A DNA stretch of 64,000 bases from Coleophoma eucalyptorum (Eukaryota > Ascomycota > Leotiomycetes > Helotiales > Dermateaceae). Under the pieces are notes generated by a model. It saw nothing but the letters and a program-made list of their open reading frames with translations. It searched no databases and had not been told where the DNA came from. Both the position numbers and the translations under genes were made by a program. Below, in pieces: positions 10,151 to 21,114 of the stretch (its first letter is position 1; each line of letters begins with the position of its first letter). Where the stretch lies: the NCBI GenBank assembly GCA_026120035.1, contig JALRME010000024.1:124001-188000 (forward strand), given 5' to 3'.

Positions 10151-13100
10151 ATCTTCTACTACATCTTATCTAACATAACAATCTTTTGAGGGCATTTGCA
10201 TGGGAAAGCGGGAGCTATGGCGATTTGCTTTATCTTTTCAGTTTCTTTTCAATTTTATCTCATTTAAGGAAAGGCGTTTTTCGATTTACTGATCGCATCT
10301 ACAAGATACCCCCATGGATGCACGATTACGATCTTCTGAAAGATGAAGATTGGGCATTGGGGCTTGAGGTGTTGCAGTTCCCAATTTGTTTACCACGTTT
10401 TCTTTCACTACGATCTTGTTACTCAATATACATATGCCAGACAAGAGGCAAGACTTCGCAGATCAAGACTGAATCCAGAAATGGGATTCCTAGATGATAG
10501 AAGAAGAGATGGAAATTTTTGAGAAATAAAATTAGTTCTATGGTTGAAGAGAGGAATTTGGGTACTCTCAGAAATCTTGATTTTGACTAGTTAGTTCTTT
10601 TCATAGAAGAAGAAACATACCATTATTTCACCTTGAAATCTTTCGATCTTTCCTTTTGGTACACCTTGATCTCCATAAGAAAATCAACTTTCTCGTAACT
10701 CAAGAAACAGGCTTGACAGACCGAGTCACCTCATTCTCCCCAAGATCTCCTGAGTTCCGTTCTTCCATTTCACCGAATACCTAAGGTCGACGTTCAAGTT
10801 TGTGTCTATGCAGTCTCCACACCGTACTCCACAATCCCGCATCTTTCCCCTCATCCCCTCATACACCTCCCAAAATCTCCAGTTGTTCGTGCCCACTCCC
10901 CATCTCCCCATCTCCCCATCTCCACAAATTCTCCTCTTTCTTTCTCTCTTCCTTCCTTCCTCGCTGATGATGCATACACCAAACGTTGCATCCTCCGAAC
11001 GGCCTGGATCCAAACTAGCGTATGCAGCCTCGAAAGAACGTGCAGCCCGAACCTTCACACCCACGCAAGGATCCGTCAAGGATCCGAGTCTGAGTAAAAA
11101 TACTTACCCGGCCAAGCCAGCACACTCACTCGGCTTAGCCTCGGCGGGTTGGGTGTGGTGGTTCTTGCTGGGTAGAGCCGTGGGAAGGGATGGGGGAGGG
11201 GCGAGGGGGATGGAGAGAGAGGGTAAGCGCGGCAGTTGCGCGACATTTGGGGTACTCTGACGGCTGCCCATTGTTTTCTCTTCTGCTGCTCAGGAAAGGC
11301 TTTGCTTATTTCCTTCAGGCTGCTTTTCTGTATGACATGTGAATTTGTTTGGTTTTGGTTCTTTTTTTTTTTCATTCATTAAATCTAAGCCTTTTTAGGG
11401 GTAGGAATCAAGATCGCCCTTTGGATATTCTTCTGGTTTATTGCGGAGCTAAGTGTCCAATGGAGAGGATATCTACAAAGGATTTCTGTTTTCAGAAGGC
11501 CGAGGGATAAAGTTATTATGTTCTGAGATTTACGCCTCCGAAAGTTTGTTTTGGAGACTGTGGCTAACATGTGCTCTTGGTTTGCCTCGCCCTTTGACTT
11601 TCTTGTCTAGAATACTTTAATCTCATGATGACGTCTTCCTTTTTCTTCTCTCGGGGTTGCTTCTTTTCATGCTACGCAAAACCGGGAGGATTGAGATTGA
11701 GATGCTAGACATGAGGATATCTCCGGTGGATTTCATCAAGCAAAATTCGGACACCTGGCCTATGTGGGTTATATATTTTTATTAAATATCGATACTACAT
11801 AGCCGTTGGCTATGGTAAACTTCTGGCTTGTACCTCCGTACTTGATTTTCGGCAAGCGTGACACGTAGTAAAGTCAAATGGGTTAGCTGAATAGAGTGTT
11901 TAATCTTATTTCTTCTTGGCTTGGAATTTGGCTTTCTAGAAGGTATGAATTGTCGGTAGAAGCCCACTTTGTTATCAGAGTTTTAAAGTTTTTCGCTGGA
12001 TATATACGGCGTGGGATGAACGAGTATTGCCCTGGTGATGATGATGATGGAGGATTGTAAAAAAAGAGCTGCATTTGGGCTCGAGGGTTCGATGAAAGAA
12101 CATAGTACATGCTGCTGTACATCATGAATCGCGAGAAGACAATTTAGAGCGATCGGTTCGAAGGCAATCAACATTCTAAAACAGAGCATTACTTCTCCAC
12201 GACTGATTGATTAATTTGGGCCAATCTATCTACATTCTAGAACAGATAGTATGTATGCAGGGCCGATTGTACTGGTAAACTCTAACATGTTTCAGACGTC
12301 CCTTGCCTGCTTGCCTCCAGGCAGCGCCTCTTCTCAATGTATACAGTTTGCCACCGAGATAGCAACCACGAGAAGACATCTCAAGTTACGAGTCATTCGT
12401 GAGACTGAGTAGCTCTGCTATAGATAACACATCTGGGTCGATTGGATGGAATCCTCGTAAATCGTGTCTGACAAAGCTGCCTGGCATTTCCAAAGCCTTT
12501 AGGCAGGGATGAAGGTAATCAACGACAGAAGAGGTTGTAAGACCAAAAAATTGTTTCAACGGAGCAAGGAGATGCTTTTAAACCTGAACATGGACCCAGA
12601 AGGGTCAAGATCTTCCAAGTACTTCCTCGTAATTTAGCCAACCTCTGATTAGGTCTAGAAAGCTATATCAAACCTACAAACTTGCTGCCACCAGCTAATG
12701 GTAATGCCGAGCTTAGATGTTCAGCCCTTACACTAGCAAAGCCTCTGGTTGATTGCCCTTTTATGGCTCAAGTGACTACTGAGTATGATTGGGCTTTCAC
12801 TGATGCTCAGACACGGTATAAATTGAAAAGACCATTCTGACTCAAAACACGAAAAATGGCATATGATGCAATTGATGGTATGAATTTCACACGTATAACA
12901 GCATCGATGTTAACATTTCATACCCAAATGAACAGAGAAGCGGGCCATCGCTGCTGAAGTAACAGTTGTTGGATACGTAGTATTGAATGAATGTGCTGTA
13001 AATAGTGTGACTACCCTCCAAAAACATGTTAAGCCTTATAAAACGTCGCCTCAGACCTTCCGTATAGAGCATCATGGAGTATATTCTCCCAACTCTCGTA

Positions 13101-14911
13101 CTTCTTATTTGCCCTGGTCTCTCTTCCTACAAATATATACAAAAAGCACGTAGGGGTATATACACATACCCACCGTATCGAGACCACCTAAGCCGGAAGG
13201 AATGACCAAAGACAAGGCCCAAGTATCACCTAGCCATGGAAATCGCGCCCACCGAAGCCATGCTCTGGTCTGCTATTCCTCTGATCTCATCCCGCCTCCT
13301 ACATCTCGTGGTGTTTTCGTATCGTGCTGCTCGCTTAAGGCTAGCGAGACGAGCAAGTACTTGATATCGACATGCTCCACGATCCTTTAGCATCCACTCT
13401 GATAGAGGCTTCTTCAGTATTTCTGAGGCCATCTTATCAATGGCAAGGACTATATATGAGCTCGTGAACACCTTGGAAGATTCGTGAGAAGGGTTGATAG
13501 GCGTTGCATAGATACGGGGTTGAAGGCTGGCGCCGAGGAAGATATACGGATGCTAGGACTCAGAAAGGTAGGATATAGAGAGGTGCTGATTCTAACTCAA
13601 CTTGTGCATCTGAGGTTGCTTTCCATCTATTTGATTGAACCATTGCCATTACTTGAGATACTTCAGGGAATGCGTGCGAGTGTTGCCTTGTGCTATCCAT
13701 TATACGAAAAGAATATTACGCAACAGATTCGTCATCTATTTTTACCTGTTTATTCGCATTCGACTTTCTGTCGTTATATCCCTTGATTCTTCTTTCGACC
13801 TTGATCCTTGATCCTGAGGTCCTCACTCTTCAATTCAGCTTCAGCCTTTGCCTGTAATGTCGAATTTGGGCGCCATCTGTTTGGCCTTGACTTAGGATTC
13901 AGGTACCAACATCGATGCCAGGAGTGTTTCTTGCCACATAAGCATAGATGCCTCGACTCTCTTGGTTCAGATCCCTCGAACTGAGGCTATTTTTCGTCGA
14001 CATGTTCTTGTTTCTCGCCTTGGAATGTAGCAGAAAACATTCTATTTGACTTTTTGGGCCTTGATACAGCACTATACTGCCTGTAGTCCATACAAAAGTC
14101 TGCGAAGAGGTCTTAGAATGGTGTTACCTCCAATTCGAATCTGTTGGCCTGTCGAAATGCCTTGGATTTCTACGACTTGTAGATTATTGTTGACGGGTTG
14201 TATGGCCTCTAGGAAGTTCTTTTGCGTGTCGTTACGTCTTGTAAGTGAAGATCCGATTGCTATACTTTCTCAGTAACTATACATTTCCCCATAGTACTAA
14301 CCAGGCTTCCACAGTTTTTCGTGTGTTATGCATCATCAACTTCTGTCATTGATGCATCAATTAGATACGCCCCTGCGTCTTATTAAGCCTGAAATGACGT
14401 TGTAACTCGACTAGCTGTTCTATTACTGTAATCCTCTGAGGATATAGGTCGTAGTACTTCTATAGTATTGTTTTCAGTAAAAGAATAGCAATCTTTCTCA
14501 AGGTATTCTTAATGCTATTATAGGCAATGCTCTGAGCGCTGTATCTTTCCTCAAGGTATTGAAGTTGATATTGGTACTTAGTTGATGCTAGGAATACTTC
14601 CATCGTTATTAGCGTACCATTTTGCAGATGTATTGATTCGTATGTGGGCCACGATGGAATCTCATAACATGTTGAGAGGATAGTATCCTTACTCAAAACC
14701 TCACTTAATCATACCACATCAGCAGCACGAAGCTTTCATAATCAGAACAAACGAGCAGGTGACGACAGGATACATTCTCAAAATCAAAAATCAATTAGCT
14801 TCCTATGACATATGAAAAGATCCCTATGACTATCCTAGCTTCATCCAACAACTCCAGCCGAACCTCCCCCCTTACCTTACCCTCCCTAAAAGGAACACAC
14901 AACCCCGGCCC
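10151..14911. other. Gene-poor, AT-richer block with transposon debris
   Basis: About 4.8 kb without a supported gene. The first part (10151-11300) has CT-rich simple sequence, including repeated ccccatct around 10900-10925. From about 11300 to 14800 the DNA is visibly AT-richer and stop-rich in all frames. A copia-type gag relic lies at the right end. The look is of old, mutated repeat DNA, but I could not measure RIP indices. Confidence 0.5.
13800..14696 (-). mobile_element. Decayed Ty1/copia-type retrotransposon gag fragment
   Basis: Read on the minus strand, about 13870-13950 encodes CLCGKKHSWHRCWYLNP followed by RPNRWRP. This is a CxCxxxHxxxxC zinc knuckle with the trailing YLNP..RP..W.P block that characterises Gag of fungal Ty1/copia elements (family knowledge). 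About 200-900 bp upstream on the same strand are further open pieces: one with LQYLEERYSAQSIAYNSI at 14460-14696, and one with FLEAIQPVNNNLQVVEI near 14180-14230. They are compatible with the body of a Gag protein, but they are in different frames and separated by stops. No protease, integrase or reverse transcriptase fragment and no LTR could be recognised, so the element is a truncated relic. Boundaries are approximate. Confidence 0.6.
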
Positions 14912-15645
14912 TCAAGCAATCTGCCCCCTCACAGCCCCCAGCGGGAAAATGCTCGTATGCACATCGGCAAAGTACAGCCCGGGATTCTTCTCAATCATCG
15001 CGACCTTGAATCCAGCACCGGTGTCCGTACCATCAGCGGCTTTGATGCCGGTGGTGAAAGGACCGGTTAGACAGCCGACGCTGACGCGGCGAGCATCGGT
15101 GCCTTTGGAAATTGGATTTGGAAAGGCGATGCGTGGCGGGCCAGAAGCGCCGCGTGTGGCGGCGTGGATGTGTGTTGCGGTTAGGGCAGGGGAGAGATAA
15201 GTCCCTGGGATGGACAGGAGGGTTATGTTCTGTGGGTTTCTGCTAGTTAGGAAGCTTGAGGGGAGAGGTAAAAAGGAGGTAAGCATACGTAACAGATCGT
15301 ATCCTCGATTGAATTGATGCCAAAATTGAAATAGCCAACTCCATCTTTCGAGCCCGGAGCAGGTGCGGTGCCATTGCGGACCTGATCACCTTTCGCGATG
15401 ACGTTGAAGGTACTTGTGAAGGAGAAAGGAGATGGAGAAGCACCAGTTCCAGGTGGATATTTTACGTTCTCCCAGCCTCCTGGTGGTGCTGGATAAGAGG
15501 GCAGGCCTTCACCTGTTCCCTTGGGATAAGCAACTGACTCCCATCCTCCGGGTGGTGCGGCATATTCTATAGGTGCTGGAGAGGGAGCGGCGAAAGTGCT
15601 TGCAATAAAGAGGGAGGTGAGAGAGGTAATATATGAGATCTTCAT
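14912..15645 (-). CDS. Secreted CHRD-domain protein with duplicated PPGGWE motif
   Basis: Two exons on the minus strand: 15289-15645 and 14912-15229; the 59-bp intron has donor GTATGC and acceptor ACAG. The product is 224 aa. Seen: an N-terminal signal peptide (MKISYITSLTSLFIASTFA, then APSP). Next come two tandem 16-residue units, APPGGWESVAYPKGTG (30-45) and APPGGWENVKYPPGTG (53-68). A CHRD domain follows: FNVIAKGDQVRN, then TICYNITLL across the junction, ATHIHAATRGASGPP, and the closing YFADVHTSIFPLGAVRGQI. Family knowledge: CHRD domains occur in chordin and in microbial secreted proteins; their biochemical role in fungi is not established. Extracellular or cell-wall location is inferred from the signal peptide. 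A TATA-like element lies about 125 bp upstream. Secretion from a plant-associated fungus would make it an effector-type candidate, but that is speculation. Confidence 0.85.
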
Positions 15646-15767
15646 GATAATAAGTAGCTGTCAATATAGTATGGAGAATTTGTTGGGAGAAGGTATCTAG
15701 AGTATAGAGGATGAAGAATTGCCGTTGATGAGTTGATGCTGAGATATCCTGGACAGGAATTCCTGTC

Positions 15768-15776
15768 TTTTATATA
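15768..15776 (-). promoter_or_regulatory. TATA-like element upstream of the CHRD gene
   Basis: Minus strand reads TATATAAAA about 125 bp before the ATG at 15645. Position and sequence fit a core TATA box; assignment is by sequence only. Confidence 0.5.
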
Positions 15777-16473
15777 GAAGGACCTCATTATCAAAAGCAT
15801 CACAGACGATGATGATGCTTCTTCTTCTTGCCAACTAGCGACGAAAACATCAGCACAAGACGTGCTTCCGCCAAGTATAATCCAAGATCAATAGCACCTC
15901 TAGACCTGAAGTCGACAGAAACTCATGATCACCATAACAATCACGAACATAACAGCTAGAAAGAGAAAAGCACGAAAGAGAAAGGTGCAAGAGTACTAGA
16001 TCCAGAAAAAGTAGACCAAAATAAACTAGATCTTCCTTGGTATGCTTATCTACCTCTACATTTACGCTTGCCAAGGAAGGATACGATGTTCGAGGCGGAA
16101 CTCCTCTGCAAAGTAACAAAGTCCAAGATGGAGGTTTGAGATGCCGGATGACAGCGCGTGGCAAGTGTCGCTTTGGTGAGAATTGGCATTGGCATTCGCA
16201 TATCGCCTGGTGAGCCACACCGTCATCCAAGTCCTCAAGAATGATCCAACTAACTAAGGCCCTCGCCTAGCTCGAAGCTATCCTCAAACAGCGATCAAGC
16301 TCAAGAAATTCGAAAAAGAGTTGTACCGACCTCTGCATATGCAGAGCTTGCTTACCTGTACTGCTTGATGGTGCGCAAAGTGTGATTTGCCAAGTTCCAA
16401 ATTTGGGCGCCGACAAAACTTCAATATTCGGATCACAAGGCAATTGACGTCGTGAAATAGACATCATGATTCA
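15777..16473. other. Intergenic region between SAM/metaxin-like and CHRD genes
   Basis: Holds the distal CHRD promoter and the 3' UTR of the metaxin-like gene. Short ORFs on both strands show no recognisable domain. Confidence 0.45.
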
Positions 16474-17504
16474 TCAACCTCCAAAGTACTTTACAAGTAA
16501 TCTCTGTCGGTGCTGTACAAGGTTGTCCCTGCGCCGCAGCGCTCGACACAGTTTCTCCTCCTTCCAACCTAAGCTCTCATCCAGGAGCAATTGTGTATAG
16601 GCAAAAACGCTCGCATCAAATAGAGCTGGTCTGTCCCCACCAAAGAACCAGGTATCTTTTCCGAGAAGAACTGACAGGGCTTCGAATGCTTTGTCGGCTT
16701 CACTATAGAGGTCGTCTATGTCAATTATAGGTGCATGCTTGAGAAGTTCGGCTTCTGCTGCTCTTCGTAAATCGTGAGATATTGAGGCTCGTACGAGGAT
16801 ATTCGTGGATGTGGGGAGGACATATAGCTTGTATGCGACAGCGTCGAAGTTCTTCGGCTCGAGATAGAGAGTATATAGCTTTAAATGGTCAGCAGAGTTT
16901 TACCACGCAATAGGGGTTCTCATACCCAAGCGTTCCTTATTCGGTGGTCCAGAAGAGACTGGTACGCTTCATAGCGCATGCTAGGGGACTCTTGTACCTT
17001 CGCACCATGTTCCGTCGCAAACTTCACCAGCTTGTTGGATGGAACCGGCAGTGACGAGTCCTGGGAGCTGGCCGATGCATGAACTGCAGGCAATAGGAAT
17101 GGTAGCACCCCAGTAGGAGAAGCATGATTATTCGAAGAAATCAGTCGGTGATCTACGCCAGCGATATTTAGGAAAGTCTGTATTTGAGCATCAGTCTCCT
17201 ATCCCCGCTGCCGCGCCCGTTCCAAACTGACCTGCCACTTCAAACAACCCGGGTTAAAGGACGGCCTCCCAGCAGCCGCATCCTTCGGCGTACTGAAGAC
17301 ATAGAGACTTGGTATCCTCGCAGGCTTTGGAGAACGTTGGGGGAGGGGATTCGGGGTGTAGACCAGCACCGGGACTTTGTCGAAGAGCTTCTTCAGGGGG
17401 GGTGGTATAGAGAAGAGATCCTTGACTTTGGTGCTCTGCTCGGAGAAAGAAGTCGGAGCGGAGGTGAGAATGGGATCATCTGGAGTATCTACAGCGGCTG
17501 GCAT
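16474..17504 (-). CDS. Metaxin/Tom37-family mitochondrial outer-membrane import protein (SAM-complex subunit-like)
   Basis: Three exons on the minus strand: 17232-17504, 16926-17177 and 16474-16878; introns of 54 and 47 bp, all phase 0. The product is 309 aa. Seen: KLFDKVPVLVYTPNPLP and SLYVFSTPKDAAAGRPSFNP precede a thioredoxin-like start (CLKWQ then TFLNIAGVDHRL across the first junction). The C-terminal half ends in the metaxin/GST-C block TWFFGGDRPALFDASVF (251-267) and AYTQLLLD. Family knowledge: metaxins and their fungal relatives (Sam35/Tob38, Sam37/Tom37) sit on the mitochondrial surface in the SAM/TOB complex that inserts beta-barrel proteins. Which subunit this is cannot be settled here; I favour Sam35-like because of size. 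The start at 17504 was chosen because upstream in-frame sequence runs into the leader with no better ATG context. Confidence 0.8.
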
Positions 17505-19320
17505 GTTCGCAGTATGGGGTTCGGAGCGGATGTCGTAGTCGTTTGGTTGGTGGAGAGATCTGTAAGGTACCTCAAGGTACACTGCTGATGCTATGGCTGA
17601 GCGGCGGCGCGTCAAGGCAAATTCGAAAGCGCGTCAGACAGCGACATCCATCTTTGCTTGGGGGTCCAGCGGACCGTGACCCGCTCTCGCATTCGTGTCG
17701 GCATAAGAGAGTGGGAAATGCGCATAAATTGTGAAAAATGCGCTCGACTGTCAAAGGCCGATAAATTGCCGGAAGATTCCGAGTATTACCGCCATTACAG
17801 TCTGGCAGACACTCCAACCAAGAGGACTAAAGTGGACCACCGAGAATTGCGCCGTGGGCGCATTGTCATTGCCTACTTTTTCCACCTCGACCCTCTTGGT
17901 CGGGCAACCAATATGAAAAATTCGGATGGAGCAAGAGGCACGGTGACGGCAGGGAGGGGGGAGCATCTGGGATGCTTCCGAATCTGTACTGTGTACAGCT
18001 ACCAGTCCAGCAGTGGAAGCCTGAGGAAGCGAGAGCAACGGCGACAACCTCAGCCACAGCCACAGCCACAGCCACCCTCATCTACCACCGTGCCAGCGCC
18101 GTCTGTCCCAGCCAGCAAGCAGCAGCTTGGGGAAAGTCGATCATGACAGAATATCAAGTCGGGTGATTGGCCCGCTTGCAGACCTTGTCCAGCCTGAAGA
18201 CACCGGATCCTCCTGAATGGCCGGATACGGTTGATAGCGGAAGGAACCCCAGACTCTCTCCGCATCCCACCTGCGCTAGACCAGGAACAGCCAGTCGGAC
18301 AGGCGAAATGCACAGCGGCCCAAAGGACGCGAGTCGAGGTACTGTGTGGACTTCGGGTGGCCCTCGGTCTTTCTTGTTCCTCAGTAGATGCGGACGAGAG
18401 AGAAAAAAGAGAGCAGAGCCTTCTTCGCCTTCTTCGCCTGCTTCGCTATCCTGCCTGACCCTGAAGCACGAAGGGATAGGAGCGGGAGCGAGGGATTGGG
18501 GCTGGACTGGGGAATTCCAAGTGCGAGCTCGCACCTGCCACGTCGGAATACCGCGCCGACTAACACGGTCTGGTCTGTCTCTCGTCCTCAACTCTGTGTT
18601 TGCCTCTGCTTTGTTTGTCTGTCCCACCGCCTAATCTAGTCTACTTGACTTGCTTTTTCCCCCCAAGATAGAGATCAAGATACATCACCCATCAAATCAT
18701 CTTTCAGCCCCCCCAGATTCTATCGTCTCCTTACTTGTCGCCCTCACTGCACGCTGATCATCGTCATCATCCTGGTGATCCCAAGTCTCGCACTACTGGG
18801 AACGGGATCCATCCATTATCGCCTGCGACAGTGTTAACCTTCGCTACAACCTTCAATACGCAATCCGCATTCCCCCATCCTCTGAGCGCCGGTTTGCTAG
18901 GCTAAATCCAGCTTCCGAGACGAAGAAAGACCGAGGTTACTGAACTGGCGGGCGGAAGAACAAAGCAACATCATCATAGCGAGCGGCATCATTGGTACTT
19001 ACTTTACTGCTGCACCTCCTCTGCACTCTGCTCTGCACCTGTCCAATCTTGTCTTCCACCTTGTCTCCCGTTCACTCGTGACACAAAGTACCGTCTCCTC
19101 TACTTTCAGACATCCCTCGTACGACATAGCATCATACGAACAACCTCTTGCATTCTTAGAGCCTCACACGATCCTAAAAAAAGTCGTACATCCGCAATCA
19201 CCTCATTCACAAACTACTTATCCCCACCATCCGGCCACCGAGCTCAACTCTCACCATTACACCTAGTTACTCCAATCCTCCTCCATTTTAAACCACCATA
19301 ATCATCACAACTCTGCCACA
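17505..19320. other. Long divergent promoter and leader region
   Basis: About 1.8 kb between the metaxin-like gene (-) and the 110-aa gene (+). The right half is rich in C/T and in CTC, CATC and CCTC runs, typical of long fungal 5' leaders. Overlapping ORFs on both strands at 18154-18634 encode no recognisable domain and are discounted. Confidence 0.5.
18051..18074. repeat. CAGCCA hexanucleotide, four tandem copies
   Basis: Four perfect tandem CAGCCA units in non-coding DNA upstream of the gene at 19321; a simple microsatellite. Confidence 0.8.
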
Positions 19321-19653
19321 ATGGACGCACCACGCTCTTCGCCTTCGCTCTCCAAGCATTCCCACCCGTATGCAACTCGCTCGCAAACCTCCTCCACATC
19401 CTCGAGCACCTCAGCCTCGCACACAAATTCATCTTACTTCGCACCAACTTCCGCAGCATCAACGCACCACCAACACTCGATGCAATCCAATTACAACATG
19501 CAACAAACTCCATCACAACAACAAGCCCAAGCCATGGGCGGTCAGCAAGCGACATCGCCATTTCTTCGGGATTTCAACCTCGTTGCTGAGGCGGCCAAGA
19601 GGGCACAGATGGCTTGTTTGATGCGGGATATGGAGGCTGTGGGCTTGTCATGA
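19321..19653 (+). CDS. Small Ser/His/Gln-rich protein with conserved-looking C-terminal helix
   Basis: Intronless, 110 aa, ATG 19321 preceded by the favourable context CCACA. Seen: a low-complexity N-terminal 75 residues rich in Ser, Thr, His and Gln, then an ordered C-terminal segment PFLRDFNLVAEAAKRAQM followed by CLMRDMEAVGLS. From memory, closely similar C-termini occur in short hypothetical proteins of other Pezizomycotina, which would explain why this segment looks selected; I cannot verify it here. The long C/T-rich leader suggests regulated translation. No transmembrane segment, signal peptide or catalytic motif. Function unknown; a regulatory or nuclear disordered protein is possible. 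Confidence 0.7.
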   Translation: MDAPRSSPSLSKHSHPYATRSQTSSTSSSTSASHTNSSYFAPTSAASTHHQHSMQSNYNMQQTPSQQQAQAMGGQQATSPFLRDFNLVAEAAKRAQMACLMRDMEAVGLS

Positions 19654-21114
19654 GATAGAATACTTTCCGGAACAGCCTGTCTAGCCATCATATTGGATTT
19701 CGGACAGCAACCACCGACCAATTCCAGAGCAAATGACTGACAGGCTGGAGAACACAAGCCGATCCTTCTCCGGAGAAATCCCACGAAATTACGCCGCACG
19801 CCTCTTATCTTTCTTTCTCCCATCCATTTTGTCTTCTAGTATGAAGTACAGGATTTTCCCATCTTTCATCATATATACATCGGTCGCTATTCAGCATAGG
19901 AGTTTTCCGGGGCGGTCATGCTCTTTCCTCCTTCCCTCTTTTTTTTTCCAGATGGCGTTTATCTGGGGAAGTGGAACAATCAGGTGTTAGAGGGCAGCAT
20001 CTCGTCTCAGGTCCTGAAATTATTTTTGGTTTTATGTATGGTGGAATATGCCGCCAGGGGGGAAGGGATTGTAGGGGCAACTTAAATGGCAAGGGAAGGA
20101 GCAGAAGACTTAAGAAAAGAGAGGGATAAGATGTATCACACATGGGATATTGTTTTTTAATTGGCAATGAAGCATTAAGAGATACCTTTAGACGGGATTA
20201 CAAGGTTACCTTCGGACCCTACTTAGATAGAGAATGGAGAAAATGCAGAGAAATTAAAACAACCATTTAAAACGAACAAACCCAAAAAAATCACAAGATC
20301 CCTTTATTTATTTGGGATCAATTTTTGTGCTCTTGTCTGACATTGGTTGTTCTGGGTGATGTGGATCATGGGGGTGTGGCAGTCTCATGCAATGCTTCCT
20401 TCTTTGGCTTGATCAGTCATATCATCATCATCATGCGCGAGGTGCAGGATTTTAGATTGGATGTGTGGCGTGAGACATTGGCAGTGCAGTGCAATGAAGT
20501 GCAGGTCACTCGAGTCCCCTCGTCCCACAAAATACATAAATCGGGTCTATAGTCAAAATATTAACATAACATAAAATTTTATGTCACATGGCCATTGTCA
20601 TCTCAACTCACACGATCAAGTAATCGAAAAACCGGTCGGAGAGGCATATAGTATCAATGAATGATTCCATTCTATTTCATCCCATTCCCTCCTGTTGCCG
20701 TTGCCATATCCATTGGCCCAAATACAAACGAAGACACAGCTCCTGTTCTAATAAACATAATGGGTTACCACACAAGCATGAAGACGAGAGAATAGACAGA
20801 AACGCCAGAGATGGAAATCAGCGCAAATAATGCCGGGGAAGAAGATGAGTCTCGCAGCGCGTATCGCAGAGTGGGGATGATCGAAATCATTCAAAACAAG
20901 GCTTGCGTAAAGTCTTAGTGGACGGCGGGCCCAAGCCCCAGGCCATTCGGAAGGGAAGCCCATCAAGTAGCTAGATTTCATAAATACTGCCAAACCCCTA
21001 ATTACACCTATCCACCATGAATGCATGCTAAACGCCCGCGAAGAGATCTGAATTACAATCGACTCGAGGCAACGAATTTCGAGGGGACTAAGAATAATTC
21101 TAGCTGAAAAGAGC
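19654..21114. other. Convergent intergenic region
   Basis: Between the stop of the 110-aa gene (+) and the stop of Gid1 (-). Presumably long 3' UTRs; T-rich and A-rich tracts are present around 19940-20300. No supported gene. Confidence 0.45.

Noticed and set aside
18154..18634. Overlapping ORFs of over 150 codons on both strands
   Set aside because: Composition is low-complexity and Arg/Pro/Ser-driven, both strands are open because of GC-rich sequence, no domain is visible, and the region is the leader of the gene at 19321.
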